Shown: positions 16,206-25,895, counted from the first letter of the stretch. The stretch is DNA of 58,013 nt from Halochromatium glycolicum (GCF_016584085.1 NZ_NRSJ01000031.1:1-58013), one strand, 5' to 3'. Notes: a model not told the origin generated them from the letters alone. Program-made: numbers and translations.

Positions 16206-16793
16206 TTGGTTGATCGCTATTATCGTCGCCCACTGCCCGACAGCGGTCCCAACCCGTTCCAATGTCAGGGCTTCGTGCGCAACGGCACCATTGCGAACGC
16301 CGGCGGCGAGCCATTGCCAATCGAGACCTTACCGCCCTTCCTAAGGGCCTTGCTGGTCACTGATGGCACCGTCACCAAGGCGCTCGAGGCCTACTTCTGG
16401 GAGCCAGTCGTCGTCGACACGCTGCGGCAGGAATTCATCGTTGCGGCGGACGAGATCCCCTGGATCGCGGTCAAACCGCAAGACCAGGTGTTGGTGCGCG
16501 AGGCGCTGCTGCGCGGGAGCGATACCGGCAAGCACTATGCGCAGGCCTTCTCGGTGATCCGCACTGCATTGATCCCGTCCTCGTTCAGAGAGCGCTTGAT
16601 CAACCGTGAGATCGGCATCGGCGTCTTGATCCGCGACAGCGGGCTGGAGAGCTTTCGGGAGGTCATGGAGGTCGGTGTCGAGCCGGAGCCGATCGAGGGC
16701 GCCCGCGCGCTCTACCGCACCTACCGGATCATCATCGACGGCAGACCGGTCATCCTGATCAGCGAGACCTTCCCGTTGGAGCTCTATCTTTGA
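16206..16793 (+). CDS. DUF98 / chorismate lyase-like protein
   Basis: The 195-aa protein resembles the DUF98 family, distant relatives of UbiC chorismate lyase that in cyanobacteria supply 4-hydroxybenzoate. Characteristic stretches are LPPFLRALLVTDGTVTKALEAYFWEPV and the end YRTYRIIIDGRPVILISETFP (split here between residues 40-70 and the last 35). I chose the TTG at 16206 because GGAGG lies 6 bases upstream (16195-16199); a GTG at 16125 would add 27 residues that look non-coding. Activity as a lyase is inference; no ubiA or other quinone gene is adjacent. Confidence 0.7.
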   Translation: MVDRYYRRPLPDSGPNPFQCQGFVRNGTIANAGGEPLPIETLPPFLRALLVTDGTVTKALEAYFWEPVVVDTLRQEFIVAADEIPWIAVKPQDQVLVREALLRGSDTGKHYAQAFSVIRTALIPSSFRERLINREIGIGVLIRDSGLESFREVMEVGVEPEPIEGARALYRTYRIIIDGRPVILISETFPLELYL

Positions 16794-16873
16794 GCGATAC
16801 CCAAAGCACGTCAATGCTCGGCACGGCAGAGCGGAGGGTCGGGTGACGGCGAGCGGGGGTGTCGACGGCGCGG

Positions 16874-16903
16874 CGAAGATCGCCCGCAAGCGGGCTCCTA
16901 CCC
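16874..16903. repeat. REP-like palindromic element
   Basis: The core GCCCGCAAGCGGGC (16882-16895) is a hairpin flanked by GAAGATC and TCCTAC, the pattern of REP elements scattered between genes in many proteobacteria. I found only this copy in the window. Confidence 0.45.
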
Positions 16904-16983
16904 CACGACCATTGGGGCAGCGACAATCGGTCTCGGGATTCCCGCTGGCTTGCACTAGGAGGCTCTTGGCTCCGATCAAGGGT

Positions 16984-17002
16984 CCGCTCCGACTCAGAGC
17001 GG
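16984..17002 (-). terminator. Hairpin at the end of the lipB operon
   Basis: CCGCTC and GAGCGG form a 6-bp stem across the lipB stop codon. There is no T tract, so it may protect the 3' end rather than terminate. Confidence 0.35.
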
Positions 17003-17731
17003 CGGCAACCGGTCCTGGCGCCGGTGGAGCAGGCTGGCTAGATGCTGCGCAAGACGATCGCCGACCGCCTTGACGCCTAGGTCCTCTGCAGCATCACTGA
17101 CCTGGTCGCAGAGCCGGGTGATCGCCAGGCCCGGATAGCCGCACGGATTGATCCGTTGGAATGGCGCCGGATCAAGATCGACGTTCAGCGCGATGCCGTG
17201 GTAGCTGCAGCCGTGACGCACCCGGAGACCAACGGAGGCGATCTTCGCATCGCCGACGTACACGCCAGGGGCATCGGCGCGCGAGCGGGCCTCGACGCCA
17301 TAATCGGTCAGCAGCTCGATGACAGCCTGCTCGAGCAGCTGCACCAGGCGTTTGACCCCAAGCCGTGCGCGCTTTAGGTCCAACAGCAGGTAAGCAACCA
17401 GTTGCCCGGGGCCATGGTAGGTCACCTGACCGCCCCGGTCGCAGCGGACGACCGGGATCGGCCCGGGGTCGAGCAGGTGGTCGGCCAAGCCGGCCTGCCC
17501 GAGCGTGAACACCGGCGGATGCTCGAGCAGCCACAGCTCGTCATCGGTCTCGGCACCGCGGCTGTCGGTCAAACGCCGCATGAGCGTCCAGGCTCGCTCG
17601 TACTCGAATTGGCCAAGCCAACGCACCCGCAGGGGCGGCAGGCACTCGGACTCCGCCTCACCGCGGACAGATACCCTCTCGGACGCCGTAACCACCGCAG
17701 CAGTGCCGTCAGCTGCCGACTCAGAAGGCAC
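16994..17731 (-). CDS. lipB: Octanoyltransferase LipB
   Basis: Transfers octanoyl from acyl carrier protein to lipoyl domains of enzymes such as pyruvate dehydrogenase. The 245-aa protein shows the family blocks EHPPVFTLGQAG, RGGQVTYHGPGQLVAY, DAKIASVGLRVR with the active-site Lys, and NPCGYPG with the nucleophilic Cys. The first 30 residues are low-complexity, so a later start is possible. It overlaps ybeD by 11 bases and is last in the envelope gene run; lipA is not in the window. Confidence 0.93.
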   Translation of the reverse strand: MPSESAADGTAAVVTASERVSVRGEAESECLPPLRVRWLGQFEYERAWTLMRRLTDSRGAETDDELWLLEHPPVFTLGQAGLADHLLDPGPIPVVRCDRGGQVTYHGPGQLVAYLLLDLKRARLGVKRLVQLLEQAVIELLTDYGVEARSRADAPGVYVGDAKIASVGLRVRHGCSYHGIALNVDLDPAPFQRINPCGYPGLAITRLCDQVSDAAEDLGVKAVGDRLAQHLASLLHRRQDRLPPL

Positions 17732-18002
17732 AGGTGATCAGCTCGTGCTCGGAGAGCTCGCGGTAGATCGCGTCGAGCTGGCGCTTGCTCTTGGCCTCGA
17801 TCACGACCGTCACCGAGACCCAGTTGCCGTTGCGGCTCGGGCGCGAGCGCAGCGCATCGGCGCTGGTTTCGGGCGCATGGCGCTCGAGGATCTCGCCCAG
17901 GATCGACTCGATCCCGTGCTCGCGTCGTCCCATCGCCTTGATCGGGAAATCACAGGGAAAACGCAACAGGGTCTCGTCTTGATCGGTATCCGGATTCGCC
18001 AT
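17721..18002 (-). CDS. ybeD: YbeD/DUF493 family protein
   Basis: A 93-aa protein with a ferredoxin-like ACT-type fold, typical of the dacA-ybeD-lipB gene order. Conserved stretches include LLRFPCDFPIKAMG and GNWVSVTVVIEA. The ATG at 18002 has GGGAGAG about 8 bases upstream; the open frame extends to 18137 but that extension shadows dat. The molecular role is unknown; its position suggests a link to lipoate or wall metabolism. Confidence 0.88.
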   Translation of the reverse strand: MANPDTDQDETLLRFPCDFPIKAMGRREHGIESILGEILERHAPETSADALRSRPSRNGNWVSVTVVIEAKSKRQLDAIYRELSEHELITCAF

Positions 18003-18039
18003 CCCGCTGTCTCTCCCGGCCAGTGCGAGCAGTCGCCGC

Positions 18040-18900
18040 TCAGACGGCAGCCCCTCGCGCATCGGCCTTGAATCGTTGATAGTGGGCGTCGATCTGCTGC
18101 CATACCGGGCCGGGCCGACCCGAGCCCACTGGCTCACCGTCGAGCCGGGTGACCGGCATCACCTCCCGCGTGGAGCTGGTGATCCAGACCTCATCGGCGC
18201 TCTGTAAGGTCTCGACCGGGATTGCGTCTTCACGGTACGGGATACCCGCCTGAGCGGCCAGCTCCAGTACCAGATCCCGCGTGATACCCGGCAGCAGCAG
18301 CGGCCCCTTTGCCGGCGTTGATAATTGTCCGCCTGATACCACGAACAGATTGCTCGTGGAACCCTCGAGCGCCAGCCCGTCGCGCACCAGAATCGCCTCT
18401 TCAGCGCCTGCCTCGGCCGCCGCCTGGCGCAGCATTACGGCCGCAACCAGGGCCGTCGTCTTGATGTCGCACCGGTGCCAACGGATATCGTCACGGATCA
18501 CCGCAGAGACCCCGCGCTCGGCGATGCCTCGATCACGCGGCTGCATCGGCTTGGCCATCGCCATCACCGTGGGGGTGGCGTGCGCCGGATAGCGATGATC
18601 CCGCGTCGGCGCGACGCCGCGCGTGACCTGCAGATAGAGGGCTTGATCCGTCTCCGGCGCGGGCGCGAGCAAGCGATCGAAGATCGCTGACCACTCGGCC
18701 AACGACAACGGCTCCTGCATCCCGATACCGCGCAGGCTATTGGCTAGGCGCTCGATGTGCTCGCGCGCGCGCAGTGGTCGGCCGCCATAAGCCGGGATGA
18801 CCTCATAGACCCCATCGCCGAATAGGAACCCCCGATCCAGGACCGAGACCATCGCCTGATCAGGCGCGAGATAGGCACCGTTGAGATAGATCTCGCCCAT
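18040..18900 (-). CDS. dat: D-amino acid / class IV aminotransferase
   Basis: PLP enzyme that interconverts D-alanine and D-glutamate with their keto acids, or a related branched-chain or aminodeoxychorismate-type reaction. The 286-aa protein has the class IV motifs RGFLFGDGVYEVIPAY, the Schiff-base Lys147 in CDIKTTAL, EGSTSNLF and PGITRD. Its position directly after the D-Ala-D-Ala carboxypeptidase (starts overlap the stop by one base) favours a D-alanine role, as in other gammaproteobacteria with this order. Confidence 0.85.
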   Translation of the reverse strand: MGEIYLNGAYLAPDQAMVSVLDRGFLFGDGVYEVIPAYGGRPLRAREHIERLANSLRGIGMQEPLSLAEWSAIFDRLLAPAPETDQALYLQVTRGVAPTRDHRYPAHATPTVMAMAKPMQPRDRGIAERGVSAVIRDDIRWHRCDIKTTALVAAVMLRQAAAEAGAEEAILVRDGLALEGSTSNLFVVSGGQLSTPAKGPLLLPGITRDLVLELAAQAGIPYREDAIPVETLQSADEVWITSSTREVMPVTRLDGEPVGSGRPGPVWQQIDAHYQRFKADARGAAV

Positions 18901-20027
18901 CAGAACAGCTTCAGCACCGAGTCCACCGCCTGCCGCACCAGACCACCTCGGACCGACTCGGCGAGTGCGACGGCCGGTTGACGCTTCACTGCCTCACCAT
19001 CCAGTAGCAACACGATATCGCCGACCGATTCGCCCACCGCGACCGGCGCGGTCAGCGGTCTCGACAGCTCCAGCTGAGCCGCAAGGTCGTCGAACCGCCC
19101 GCGCGGGATCGTGACAGCGACGTCACGCGCCGGCCCGACCGGGACACTCGGTGGATCACCCGACCAGATGCGTACGGTCTCGAGCGGCTCATCGGCCGGA
19201 TACAGGCGATGGGTCTCGAAGAACCGGAAACCGTAGTTGAGCAGCGCCAGGCTGTCGGCAACACGCGCCGAATCGCTCGCTGTCCCCATCACCACCGAGA
19301 TCAAGCGCTGGCCGTCGCGCTGCGCCGAGGACACCAGACAGTATCCGGCGCCCTGGGTATGCCCGGTCTTGACCCCATCAACGCCGGCCCCCTTTCCGAG
19401 CAGCCGATTACGATTGAATTGCTGGATGCCATGCCAGGTGAACTCGGGCTCGGAGTACCAGCGGTAGTAGTCGGGGAACTCGCGAATCATCGCGGAGGTG
19501 ACCCGAGCGATATCGCGTGGAGTCGTGTAATGATCAGGGTCCGGCAGGCCCGTGGCGTTGGTGAAATGCGTCCGGTCCATCCCGAGCCGCTCGGCATGCT
19601 GGTTCATCAAACCCGCGAAGCTCGTCTCGCTGCCCGCCACCTGTTCCGCGAGCGCCACACTGGCATCATTGCCGGACTGGATGATCATGCCCTTGAGCAG
19701 ACTCTCGACCGACACCTGATTGCCGACCTCGATGAACATCTTCGAGCCGCCGGTGCGCCAGGCCTTCTCACTGACGAGCACCGGGGTATCGAGTGTGATG
19801 TTGCCTTCTGCGAGCTCACTGAAGACCACATAGGCGGTCATGATCTTGGTCAGGCTGGCGGGCTCAAGCCGTTGATCCGGATTCGAGGCGGCCAGCACCG
19901 CCCCGCTGTCGTGGTCGACCAACAGATAGCCCTTGGCGCCCAACTCCGGCGGCTCCGGAGCCGGCGTCTCGGCCCGAGCCGCGCCAACCAGGAGAGCCAC
20001 GAGCAAGATCGAGAGAAGGTATCGCAT
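18900..20027 (-). CDS. dacA: D-alanyl-D-alanine carboxypeptidase (PBP5/6 type)
   Basis: Trims the terminal D-Ala from peptidoglycan stem peptides. The 375-aa protein has a signal peptide (cut near residue 19) and the three serine-peptidase motifs: Ser58-X-X-Lys61 in SLTKIM, SGN in SGNDASVALAE and KTG in KTGHTQGAGYC. The second, beta-rich domain follows (about 270-355), and the end (RQAVDSVLKLF) is an amphipathic membrane-anchoring helix. The 170-base gap to rlpA suggests its own promoter. Confidence 0.93.
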   Translation of the reverse strand: MRYLLSILLVALLVGAARAETPAPEPPELGAKGYLLVDHDSGAVLAASNPDQRLEPASLTKIMTAYVVFSELAEGNITLDTPVLVSEKAWRTGGSKMFIEVGNQVSVESLLKGMIIQSGNDASVALAEQVAGSETSFAGLMNQHAERLGMDRTHFTNATGLPDPDHYTTPRDIARVTSAMIREFPDYYRWYSEPEFTWHGIQQFNRNRLLGKGAGVDGVKTGHTQGAGYCLVSSAQRDGQRLISVVMGTASDSARVADSLALLNYGFRFFETHRLYPADEPLETVRIWSGDPPSVPVGPARDVAVTIPRGRFDDLAAQLELSRPLTAPVAVGESVGDIVLLLDGEAVKRQPAVALAESVRGGLVRQAVDSVLKLF

Positions 20028-20197
20028 AGACTTCAGTTTAACCTAAGAGCAGCCAAAAAACGTCAGTCCACCCAAGCAGTTGTCTGACCTGCACAGAGAC
20101 CGACCGCCGTTTCTCGGTTTGACTGCGCCATGATCGGCCGATGCGATCCGCGCCGCGACCTCCATGCAGCGACACCGGACCCGCTCGCTGGGCGTGC

Positions 20198-21169
20198 TCA
20201 ACGGCTCACGACCATCGGTTTCTCGATGCCAAGGGCCGCGAGTCGGCGTCCGAGCGTATCGGCGTCCCGCTCGGAGTCCAATGGGCCGACCTGGACCTTG
20301 TAGAGCGGGTCCACGGCATAGAGTGGGTCCGAGGCAAAGCCACTTCGCGCCGTCTGCACGCGCACAGGCGCATCGACGGCGGCGAGCACCTGGTCGCGCA
20401 ACTGCTCGGCATTGCCGCGGCTGCCGAATGCGCCGAGCTGCAGATAGACGGGAGCTGGCGCCGATGCCTGAGGCTTGGCAACAGCGGACGTCGCAGCGAT
20501 GCCGACATCCGGTGAGCGCTCAGCCGGGGCGCGCTGCGCTGGTTCAGCCGCCCCATCGGTGGACGCGACTCGCAACGGGCTCTGGCCACCGTGATCGCGC
20601 GGATCGATCGAGCGGACCTCGACGCGTGCAATACCGGCCTTGACCATGTCCAGCCGTTTGGCCGCGGCATAGGAGAGATCAATGACCCGGTTATGGACGA
20701 ACGGTCCGCGATCATTCACCCGCACCACCGTGCTGCGTCCGTTGTCGAGATTGGTCACGCGCGCATAGGTGGGCAGCGGCAGCGTTTTGTGGGCCGCGGT
20801 CATCTGGTGCATATCGTAGCGTTCTCCACTCGAGGTTCTGCGGCCATGGAACTTGCGTCCGTACCAGGACGCCAGCCCGCGCTCGACATGGTTTCGGCTG
20901 CTCGTCTTGGTGTAATAGCGCTTCCCGCGCACCACATAAGAACGCATGTTGCCGGAACGCGCCTTCGGTTCGACCTTAGGGCGAATCTCCGCCGCCGGCA
21001 CCTCCGCGACTGTCCCCTTAGGATTGCTGCCGCAAGCTCCCAGCGCCAGCAGCACGGGTCCGCACAACAAGCCGAGACGCATCCAGGCACCGAGCAGCCG
21101 GCGCCCAGAACCACCCTTCCGATGTCGATGGGCGCACCCGCTACCCACCGCCGTCTTCATACACTGCAT
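20198..21169 (-). CDS. rlpA: Septal-ring lytic transglycosylase RlpA
   Basis: Outer-membrane lipoprotein that cleaves denuded peptidoglycan glycan strands during division. The 323-aa protein has a lipobox LLALGAC, a double-psi beta-barrel domain (GLASWYGRKFHGRRTSSGERYD through RVNDRGPFVHNRVIDLSYAAA) and a C-terminal SPOR domain (about 245-320) that binds septal glycan. I chose the ATG at 21169, preceded by GGGGGAG at about 5 bases. The frame is open to 21427, but that extension is Arg/Pro-rich and overlaps rodA. Confidence 0.9.
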   Translation of the reverse strand: MQCMKTAVGSGCAHRHRKGGSGRRLLGAWMRLGLLCGPVLLALGACGSNPKGTVAEVPAAEIRPKVEPKARSGNMRSYVVRGKRYYTKTSSRNHVERGLASWYGRKFHGRRTSSGERYDMHQMTAAHKTLPLPTYARVTNLDNGRSTVVRVNDRGPFVHNRVIDLSYAAAKRLDMVKAGIARVEVRSIDPRDHGGQSPLRVASTDGAAEPAQRAPAERSPDVGIAATSAVAKPQASAPAPVYLQLGAFGSRGNAEQLRDQVLAAVDAPVRVQTARSGFASDPLYAVDPLYKVQVGPLDSERDADTLGRRLAALGIEKPMVVSR

Positions 21170-21423
21170 CTCACTCCCCCGGTGAATTCCTTGCGCCAGG
21201 ATCGCCTGGCTGAGTTGAAAGACGGCCGTCGCGCGCCGGGGTCTCGGCAGCGGCTCGAGCGCGCCCGAGCCCAAGACCCGACATGACCGACGCAACGACC
21301 GGTGGGACGCTGGGCATCGAGACCCCCATCGACGCAACAGCGGCTGAACCGGTGGCAAGCGTTCCAATCGACCTCGAAAAGGCGCCTGCGACAATCGAAA
21401 TGGTGTCAAGTATAGGCTTGATC

Positions 21424-22560
21424 TCACTCTCTTTGAAGCGTTTTCCGGTGAGTCTGGACCGACATCAGGATGCCGAAGCCCATCATCAGCGTGACCAACG
21501 AGGTTCCGCCATAGCTGATCAGCGGCAACGGAACGCCAACCACCGGAAGCAGTCCGGTCACCATCCCCATGTTGACGAATAGGTAAACGAAGAACACCGC
21601 GGTCACGGAGCCCGCCAGCAGACGGCTGTAGGTGTCCGAAGCGCCCGCGGCAATCGCGAGTCCGCGCAGGATCACCGCGAGATAGAGCAGCATCAGCACC
21701 GCGACCCCGGACAGGCCGAGCTCCTCGCCGAGCACGGCGAAGATGAAGTCCGTCGAGCGCTCGGGCAGGAACTCCAGGTGCGATTGGGTCCCGGCCAGCC
21801 AGCCCTTGCCATAGAGCCCGCCTGAGCCGATCGCGATCTGCGATTGGATGATGTGATAGCCAGCCCCCAGCGGATCAGAGCTCGGATCGAGGAAGGTCAG
21901 CACCCGCTGGCGCTGGTAATCGCGCATCAATGACCACAGCAGGGGTGCCAGCGAGGCGCCGAGTACCACCAGGCCGATGATCAGGCGCCAGCGCAGCCCC
22001 GCCAGGAACAGTGTCGCAACGCCAGCGCTCCCGACCAGCAATGCCGTGCCCAGATCCGGCTGCTTGGCGATCAGCAAGACTGGTAGCGCGATCAGCAGGC
22101 TCGCGATCAACACATCCAACAGCCGTGGCGGCAGTGCGCGCAGCGACAGGTACCAGGCCAACATCATCGGCAATGCCAGCTTGAGGATCTCGGACGGCTG
22201 AAAGCGGACGAACCCGAGGTCCAGCCAGCGCTGCGCCCCTTTGCTCTGCTCACCGATCGTCAGCACCATCACCAGCAGGCCGAGACCGAGCAGGAACAGT
22301 GGCACCGACCACTGACGCAGGGCCGCTGGAGGCAGTTGTGCGATCGCAAGCATCAGCACCGCCGCGACCGCGAGCCGCAGCCCCTGCCGCTGCACCTGCG
22401 CAACCGATTCACCGGTCGCACTGTAGAGCACGATCAGGCCGAAGCCGCAGATGAGCGCCAGCAACAGGAGCAGCGGTAGGTCGATGTGCAGGCGCGTCGC
22501 GAGCAGGCTCTCGCGCCGATCGGCACCGGCATCGACCCGAAGTCGCTCCGGGTTAAGCAT
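21424..22560 (-). CDS. rodA: Rod-shape peptidoglycan polymerase RodA
   Basis: SEDS-family glycosyltransferase that polymerises lateral-wall glycan together with PBP2. The 378-aa protein has about ten hydrophobic helices and the SEDS signatures FQPSEILKLALP, GLAxxxQPDLG-like text (KQPDLGTALLV) and the end LPLISYGGTSLVTLMMGFGILMSV. It follows mrdA with a 12-base gap. Confidence 0.94.
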   Translation of the reverse strand: MLNPERLRVDAGADRRESLLATRLHIDLPLLLLLALICGFGLIVLYSATGESVAQVQRQGLRLAVAAVLMLAIAQLPPAALRQWSVPLFLLGLGLLVMVLTIGEQSKGAQRWLDLGFVRFQPSEILKLALPMMLAWYLSLRALPPRLLDVLIASLLIALPVLLIAKQPDLGTALLVGSAGVATLFLAGLRWRLIIGLVVLGASLAPLLWSLMRDYQRQRVLTFLDPSSDPLGAGYHIIQSQIAIGSGGLYGKGWLAGTQSHLEFLPERSTDFIFAVLGEELGLSGVAVLMLLYLAVILRGLAIAAGASDTYSRLLAGSVTAVFFVYLFVNMGMVTGLLPVVGVPLPLISYGGTSLVTLMMGFGILMSVQTHRKTLQRE

Positions 22561-22572
22561 CCCAAAGCCCGC

Positions 22573-24450
22573 TCATCGAGCGGCCTCTTCCTCGGACGGC
22601 GAGGGCGGCTCGACCCGGCGATCCAGCAGCCAACTGTCCATCACCGCACGGGCGATCGGTGCGGCGGTCGAGCCGCCATGGCCGCCGTTCTCGACGATCA
22701 CCGCCACCGCGATACGCGGCTCCTCGATCGGTGCAAAGCCAACGAACAAGGCATGATCACGCATCCGTTCGGCGACCTCGGCCTCGTTATAGGTCTCGTT
22801 CTGGCCGATGCTGAACACCTGCGAGGTCCCGGTCTTGCCGGCGATGCGATAGGCCTCGGTGCGGATGCGCCGGGCGGTGCCGCGTCGGCCCTCGACGACA
22901 TCGGTCATCGCATCCAGGATCGCCTGCCAGTGGGTCGGGTCCTGATCCGGGATCGGCCGGCGCACCGCTGCTGTGGGCTGCAACGGCGCGCCGAGCATCG
23001 CGCGCGTCGCCGCCACCAGGCGCGGCTCGATGAAGGTACCGCCATTGGCGATCGCCGCGGTCGCCGCCGCCAGCTGCAGCGGCGTGGCCAGGAACGCGCC
23101 CTGGCCGATGCCGACGATCAGGGTCTCGCCGGGGAACCAGGGCTGATTGCGCGCGCGCCGCTTCCACTCCGGCGACGGCAGCAGCCCGCCCAGCTCGCCG
23201 GCGATATCGGCGCCGGTCGGGCGGCCGAAATTGAATTCGGCCAGCAGATCATCGAGCCGCTCGATGCCCATGTCGTGCGCGAGCCGATAGAAGTAGACAT
23301 CGCAGGACTGCACGATCGCCGCCTTCATCGACAGCGTGCCGTGGCCACTGCGGCGCCAGCACCGATAGCGGTGTGAATGACCGGGCAATTGATAATAGCC
23401 GGGGCAGTACTTGCCGTTATGGATGCCGGTGGCGCCAGTCGCGAGCCCGGCCAATGCGACGAACGGCTTGATGGTGGAGCCGGGCGGATACTGGCCGCGG
23501 ATCGCGCGATTGTAGAGCGGTTTGTCGATATCGTCGCGCAGCGCCGCATAGGCCTTGAAGCCGATGCCGCCGACGAAGGGGTTGGGGTCATAGCTCGGCG
23601 CACTGACCAACGCCAGCACGCCGCCGGTATCGGGCTCGATCGCGACCACCGCGCCGCGCCGTCCGGCCAGTGCGGCAGCCGCGTCGCGCTGCAATGCCAT
23701 GTCGAGGAAGAGGTGCAGGTCCTGGCCCGAGACCGGGGCCTTCTGCTCGCGGCGTTCGAGCACCCGCCCACGCGCATTGACAACGGCCTGCTCGTAACCG
23801 ACGTGCCCATGTAGCAGGTGCTCGTGCGCCTTCTCAACCCCGACCTTGCCGATGTGCGAGCTGCCGGCATAGTCGGAGCGGTCGATGCGCTCGAGCTCCT
23901 GCTCGTTGATGCGGCCGACGTAACCGATCACGTGGGCGGTGTGCCGACCTTCGGGATAGAAGCGCGAGAGCTCGGCAGCGATCTCGACCCCTGGGAAGCG
24001 ATGACTCTGTACCGCGAAGCGGGCACGCTCACGCTGATCCAGCCCGAGTCGGATCGGCACCCCTTCGAAGCGCCGGCGCTGAGGCAGCAATCGCTCGAAG
24101 CGCTCCCGGTCCTGCGCTGTGATCGGGACGAGCTCAGCGAGGGCGGCGATGGTCGCATCGAGGTCTTCGACCTTCTCCGGAGCGATGGTCAGCGCATAGG
24201 AGGGCACGTTGTCGGCGAGCAGGACGCCATCGCGGTCGTAGATCAGCCCACGCGTCGGCGCCACTGGCTGGACCTTGATGCGATTGTCATCCGAGAGCGT
24301 CGTGAAGTGCTCGTGGCGGACGACCTGCAGCTGCACCAGCCGGCCGACGATCAGCCCCAAACTAACCAGCACCAACGCGGCCAGGAACAGCGCACGCCAG
24401 CGGAACAGGCGCCTCTCCCCGCGCCGGTCTTCAAACGTATCGCCGAGCAT
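22573..24450 (-). CDS. mrdA: Penicillin-binding protein 2 (MrdA)
   Basis: Transpeptidase that crosslinks the lateral wall with RodA. The 625-aa protein has one N-terminal membrane helix (about 22-42, ALFLAALVLVSLGLIVGRLV), a dimerisation domain with TRGLIYDRDG, and the catalytic domain with PPGSTIKPF (Ser-X-X-Lys), the SCD motif and KTGTSQ. Its length is normal for the family. It is in the mreBCD-mrdA-rodA order of the elongasome. Confidence 0.95.
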   Translation of the reverse strand: MLGDTFEDRRGERRLFRWRALFLAALVLVSLGLIVGRLVQLQVVRHEHFTTLSDDNRIKVQPVAPTRGLIYDRDGVLLADNVPSYALTIAPEKVEDLDATIAALAELVPITAQDRERFERLLPQRRRFEGVPIRLGLDQRERARFAVQSHRFPGVEIAAELSRFYPEGRHTAHVIGYVGRINEQELERIDRSDYAGSSHIGKVGVEKAHEHLLHGHVGYEQAVVNARGRVLERREQKAPVSGQDLHLFLDMALQRDAAAALAGRRGAVVAIEPDTGGVLALVSAPSYDPNPFVGGIGFKAYAALRDDIDKPLYNRAIRGQYPPGSTIKPFVALAGLATGATGIHNGKYCPGYYQLPGHSHRYRCWRRSGHGTLSMKAAIVQSCDVYFYRLAHDMGIERLDDLLAEFNFGRPTGADIAGELGGLLPSPEWKRRARNQPWFPGETLIVGIGQGAFLATPLQLAAATAAIANGGTFIEPRLVAATRAMLGAPLQPTAAVRRPIPDQDPTHWQAILDAMTDVVEGRRGTARRIRTEAYRIAGKTGTSQVFSIGQNETYNEAEVAERMRDHALFVGFAPIEEPRIAVAVIVENGGHGGSTAAPIARAVMDSWLLDRRVEPPSPSEEEAAR

Positions 24451-24483
24451 CAGCTTGCCTCAGTGCGCGGCACCTGTCCCCAT

Positions 24484-24969
24484 TCAGACCTCCCAAAACG
24501 CTGCACGCAACCGATCGAGCGCCAGGCTCAGCCAAGGCCAGAGCAGCAGGCCCACCAAGGTCGGCAGCCAATAGGCGAGCGTTGGCGTCGGCTGGCCGAT
24601 CGCCCCGAGGACCCATAACGACAACAACCGCTCCACCAACAACAATAACCAAACTGCGACCGCCTGCTGCCAAAGCGGGAATGCCCGAATGCGCCGATGC
24701 AGCTCCTCGGTCAGGTAGGCGACCACCGAGAGCGAGAGCGCATGGGCACCGAGCAGCCCGCCGGAGACGACATCATGGGCGATACCGAGCGCGAACCCGC
24801 TGAATACACCAACCCGCGTCGGCAGCACCAGGCACCAATAGATCAGGATCAATGTCACCCACTGCGGCCGATAGTCCTCGGCCCAGGCCGGCATCGGCAG
24901 CACCATCAGGGTGAGCGCCGCGATTAGCGTACCACCGACGACCAGCAGACCCCGTACCGGTGCATTCAA
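24484..24969 (-). CDS. mreD: Rod-shape-determining protein MreD
   Basis: Small inner-membrane elongasome component. The 161-aa protein has about five hydrophobic segments (for example VVGGTLIAALTLMVLPMP) and the family text WVTLILIYWCLVLP. It starts with TTG at 24969, which overlaps the mreC stop in a TTGA tetramer, so translation is coupled. It ends 33 bases before mrdA. Confidence 0.88.
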   Translation of the reverse strand: MNAPVRGLLVVGGTLIAALTLMVLPMPAWAEDYRPQWVTLILIYWCLVLPTRVGVFSGFALGIAHDVVSGGLLGAHALSLSVVAYLTEELHRRIRAFPLWQQAVAVWLLLLVERLLSLWVLGAIGQPTPTLAYWLPTLVGLLLWPWLSLALDRLRAAFWEV

Positions 24970-25895
24970 GAGCGGGTATCCTGCCGCTGGGATTCATCAG
25001 GCTCCGGCGCAGCCGGCAGCTCCCGGCCATTGGCCTGCATCGACCCGCTGATGTCGCCCTGCGGCTGGTCCGGGGCGGCGACGGTCCAGACCAGCAGCAC
25101 CTCATGACTGCGGTCCAGCCGCGCCGTCGGCTCGGCCTTCACGGTCGCGAACGGACTGCTCGGGTCATCCGCCACCTCGACGATACGCGCCACCGGATAG
25201 CCTGACGGGAAGACCCCCCCCATTCCGGAGGTCACCAGCAGGTCACCGACCCTGACGTCGGCATTCTTCGGGAGATGGGGCAGCCGCAACTGATGGACCA
25301 AGCCGGTGCCGGTCGCAATCGTCCGCAGCCCGTTCCGGTTGATCTGCACCGGCAGCGCATGATCGGCATCCGTGATCAGCAGGACCCGGGCGGTGAACGG
25401 ATTCGCGACCACCACCTGCCCCATTACCGCATTCGCATCCAGCACCGGCTGGCCGACATAGACACCAGACGTTGAGCCCTTGTCGACCAGCACCTGCTGT
25501 CGGTACGGATCGAGTTCGACCTCGAGCAGCTCGGCGACCAGGACTCGGTCACTGACCTTGAAGGATGAGCCGAGCAGATCCCGCAACCGACTGTTCTCCG
25601 CCTGCAACGCAAGGAAGCGCTGCATCTGGCCGCGCAGTGCCAAATTCTCTCGCTCGAGCAGCGCATTGCGCTCGCGCAGATCGGCCTCGGTCGCGAGCCG
25701 CCCGTCGAGCGCACGCAGCAGACGCGTTGGCTGCGAGGCCAACCATTGAATCGGGTAGGCGCCCAAGGTCAACGTCGAGCGCAGCCACTCGATATGCTGA
25801 AACCGCGCGTCGGCGGTGATCAATCCCAGCGACAACAGGACGGCCACAACCAGCCGTAGCAGCGGTGACGGACCGTGGACGAAGAGCGCTTTGAT
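24966..25895 (-). CDS. mreC: Rod-shape-determining protein MreC, apparent ATC start
   Basis: Periplasmic elongasome scaffold that activates PBP2. The protein has one N-terminal membrane helix, a coiled coil (about 65-110) and a beta-rich C-terminal domain with TSGMGGVFPSGYPVA. The first ATG/GTG/TTG in frame is the GTG at 25847. However, the frame upstream encodes KALFVHGPSPLLRLVVAV, the conserved MreC N-terminus (E. coli MKPIFSRGPSLQLRLILAV). The residue where Met belongs is an ATC at 25895-25893, with GGAGG at 25905-25909, 9 bases upstream. The GTG at 25847 has no ribosome-binding site and would cut into the membrane helix. I therefore extend the gene to the ATC (309 aa); a conservative annotation would be 24966-25847. 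Confidence 0.8.
   Translation of the reverse strand: MKALFVHGPSPLLRLVVAVLLSLGLITADARFQHIEWLRSTLTLGAYPIQWLASQPTRLLRALDGRLATEADLRERNALLERENLALRGQMQRFLALQAENSRLRDLLGSSFKVSDRVLVAELLEVELDPYRQQVLVDKGSTSGVYVGQPVLDANAVMGQVVVANPFTARVLLITDADHALPVQINRNGLRTIATGTGLVHQLRLPHLPKNADVRVGDLLVTSGMGGVFPSGYPVARIVEVADDPSSPFATVKAEPTARLDRSHEVLLVWTVAAPDQPQGDISGSMQANGRELPAAPEPDESQRQDTRS

Noticed and set aside
20060..20100. Terminator for rlpA or dacA region from GTCAG/CTGAC and a T6 tract on the minus strand
   Set aside because: The stem is only 5 bp with a loop of about 17 bases, too weak to call.
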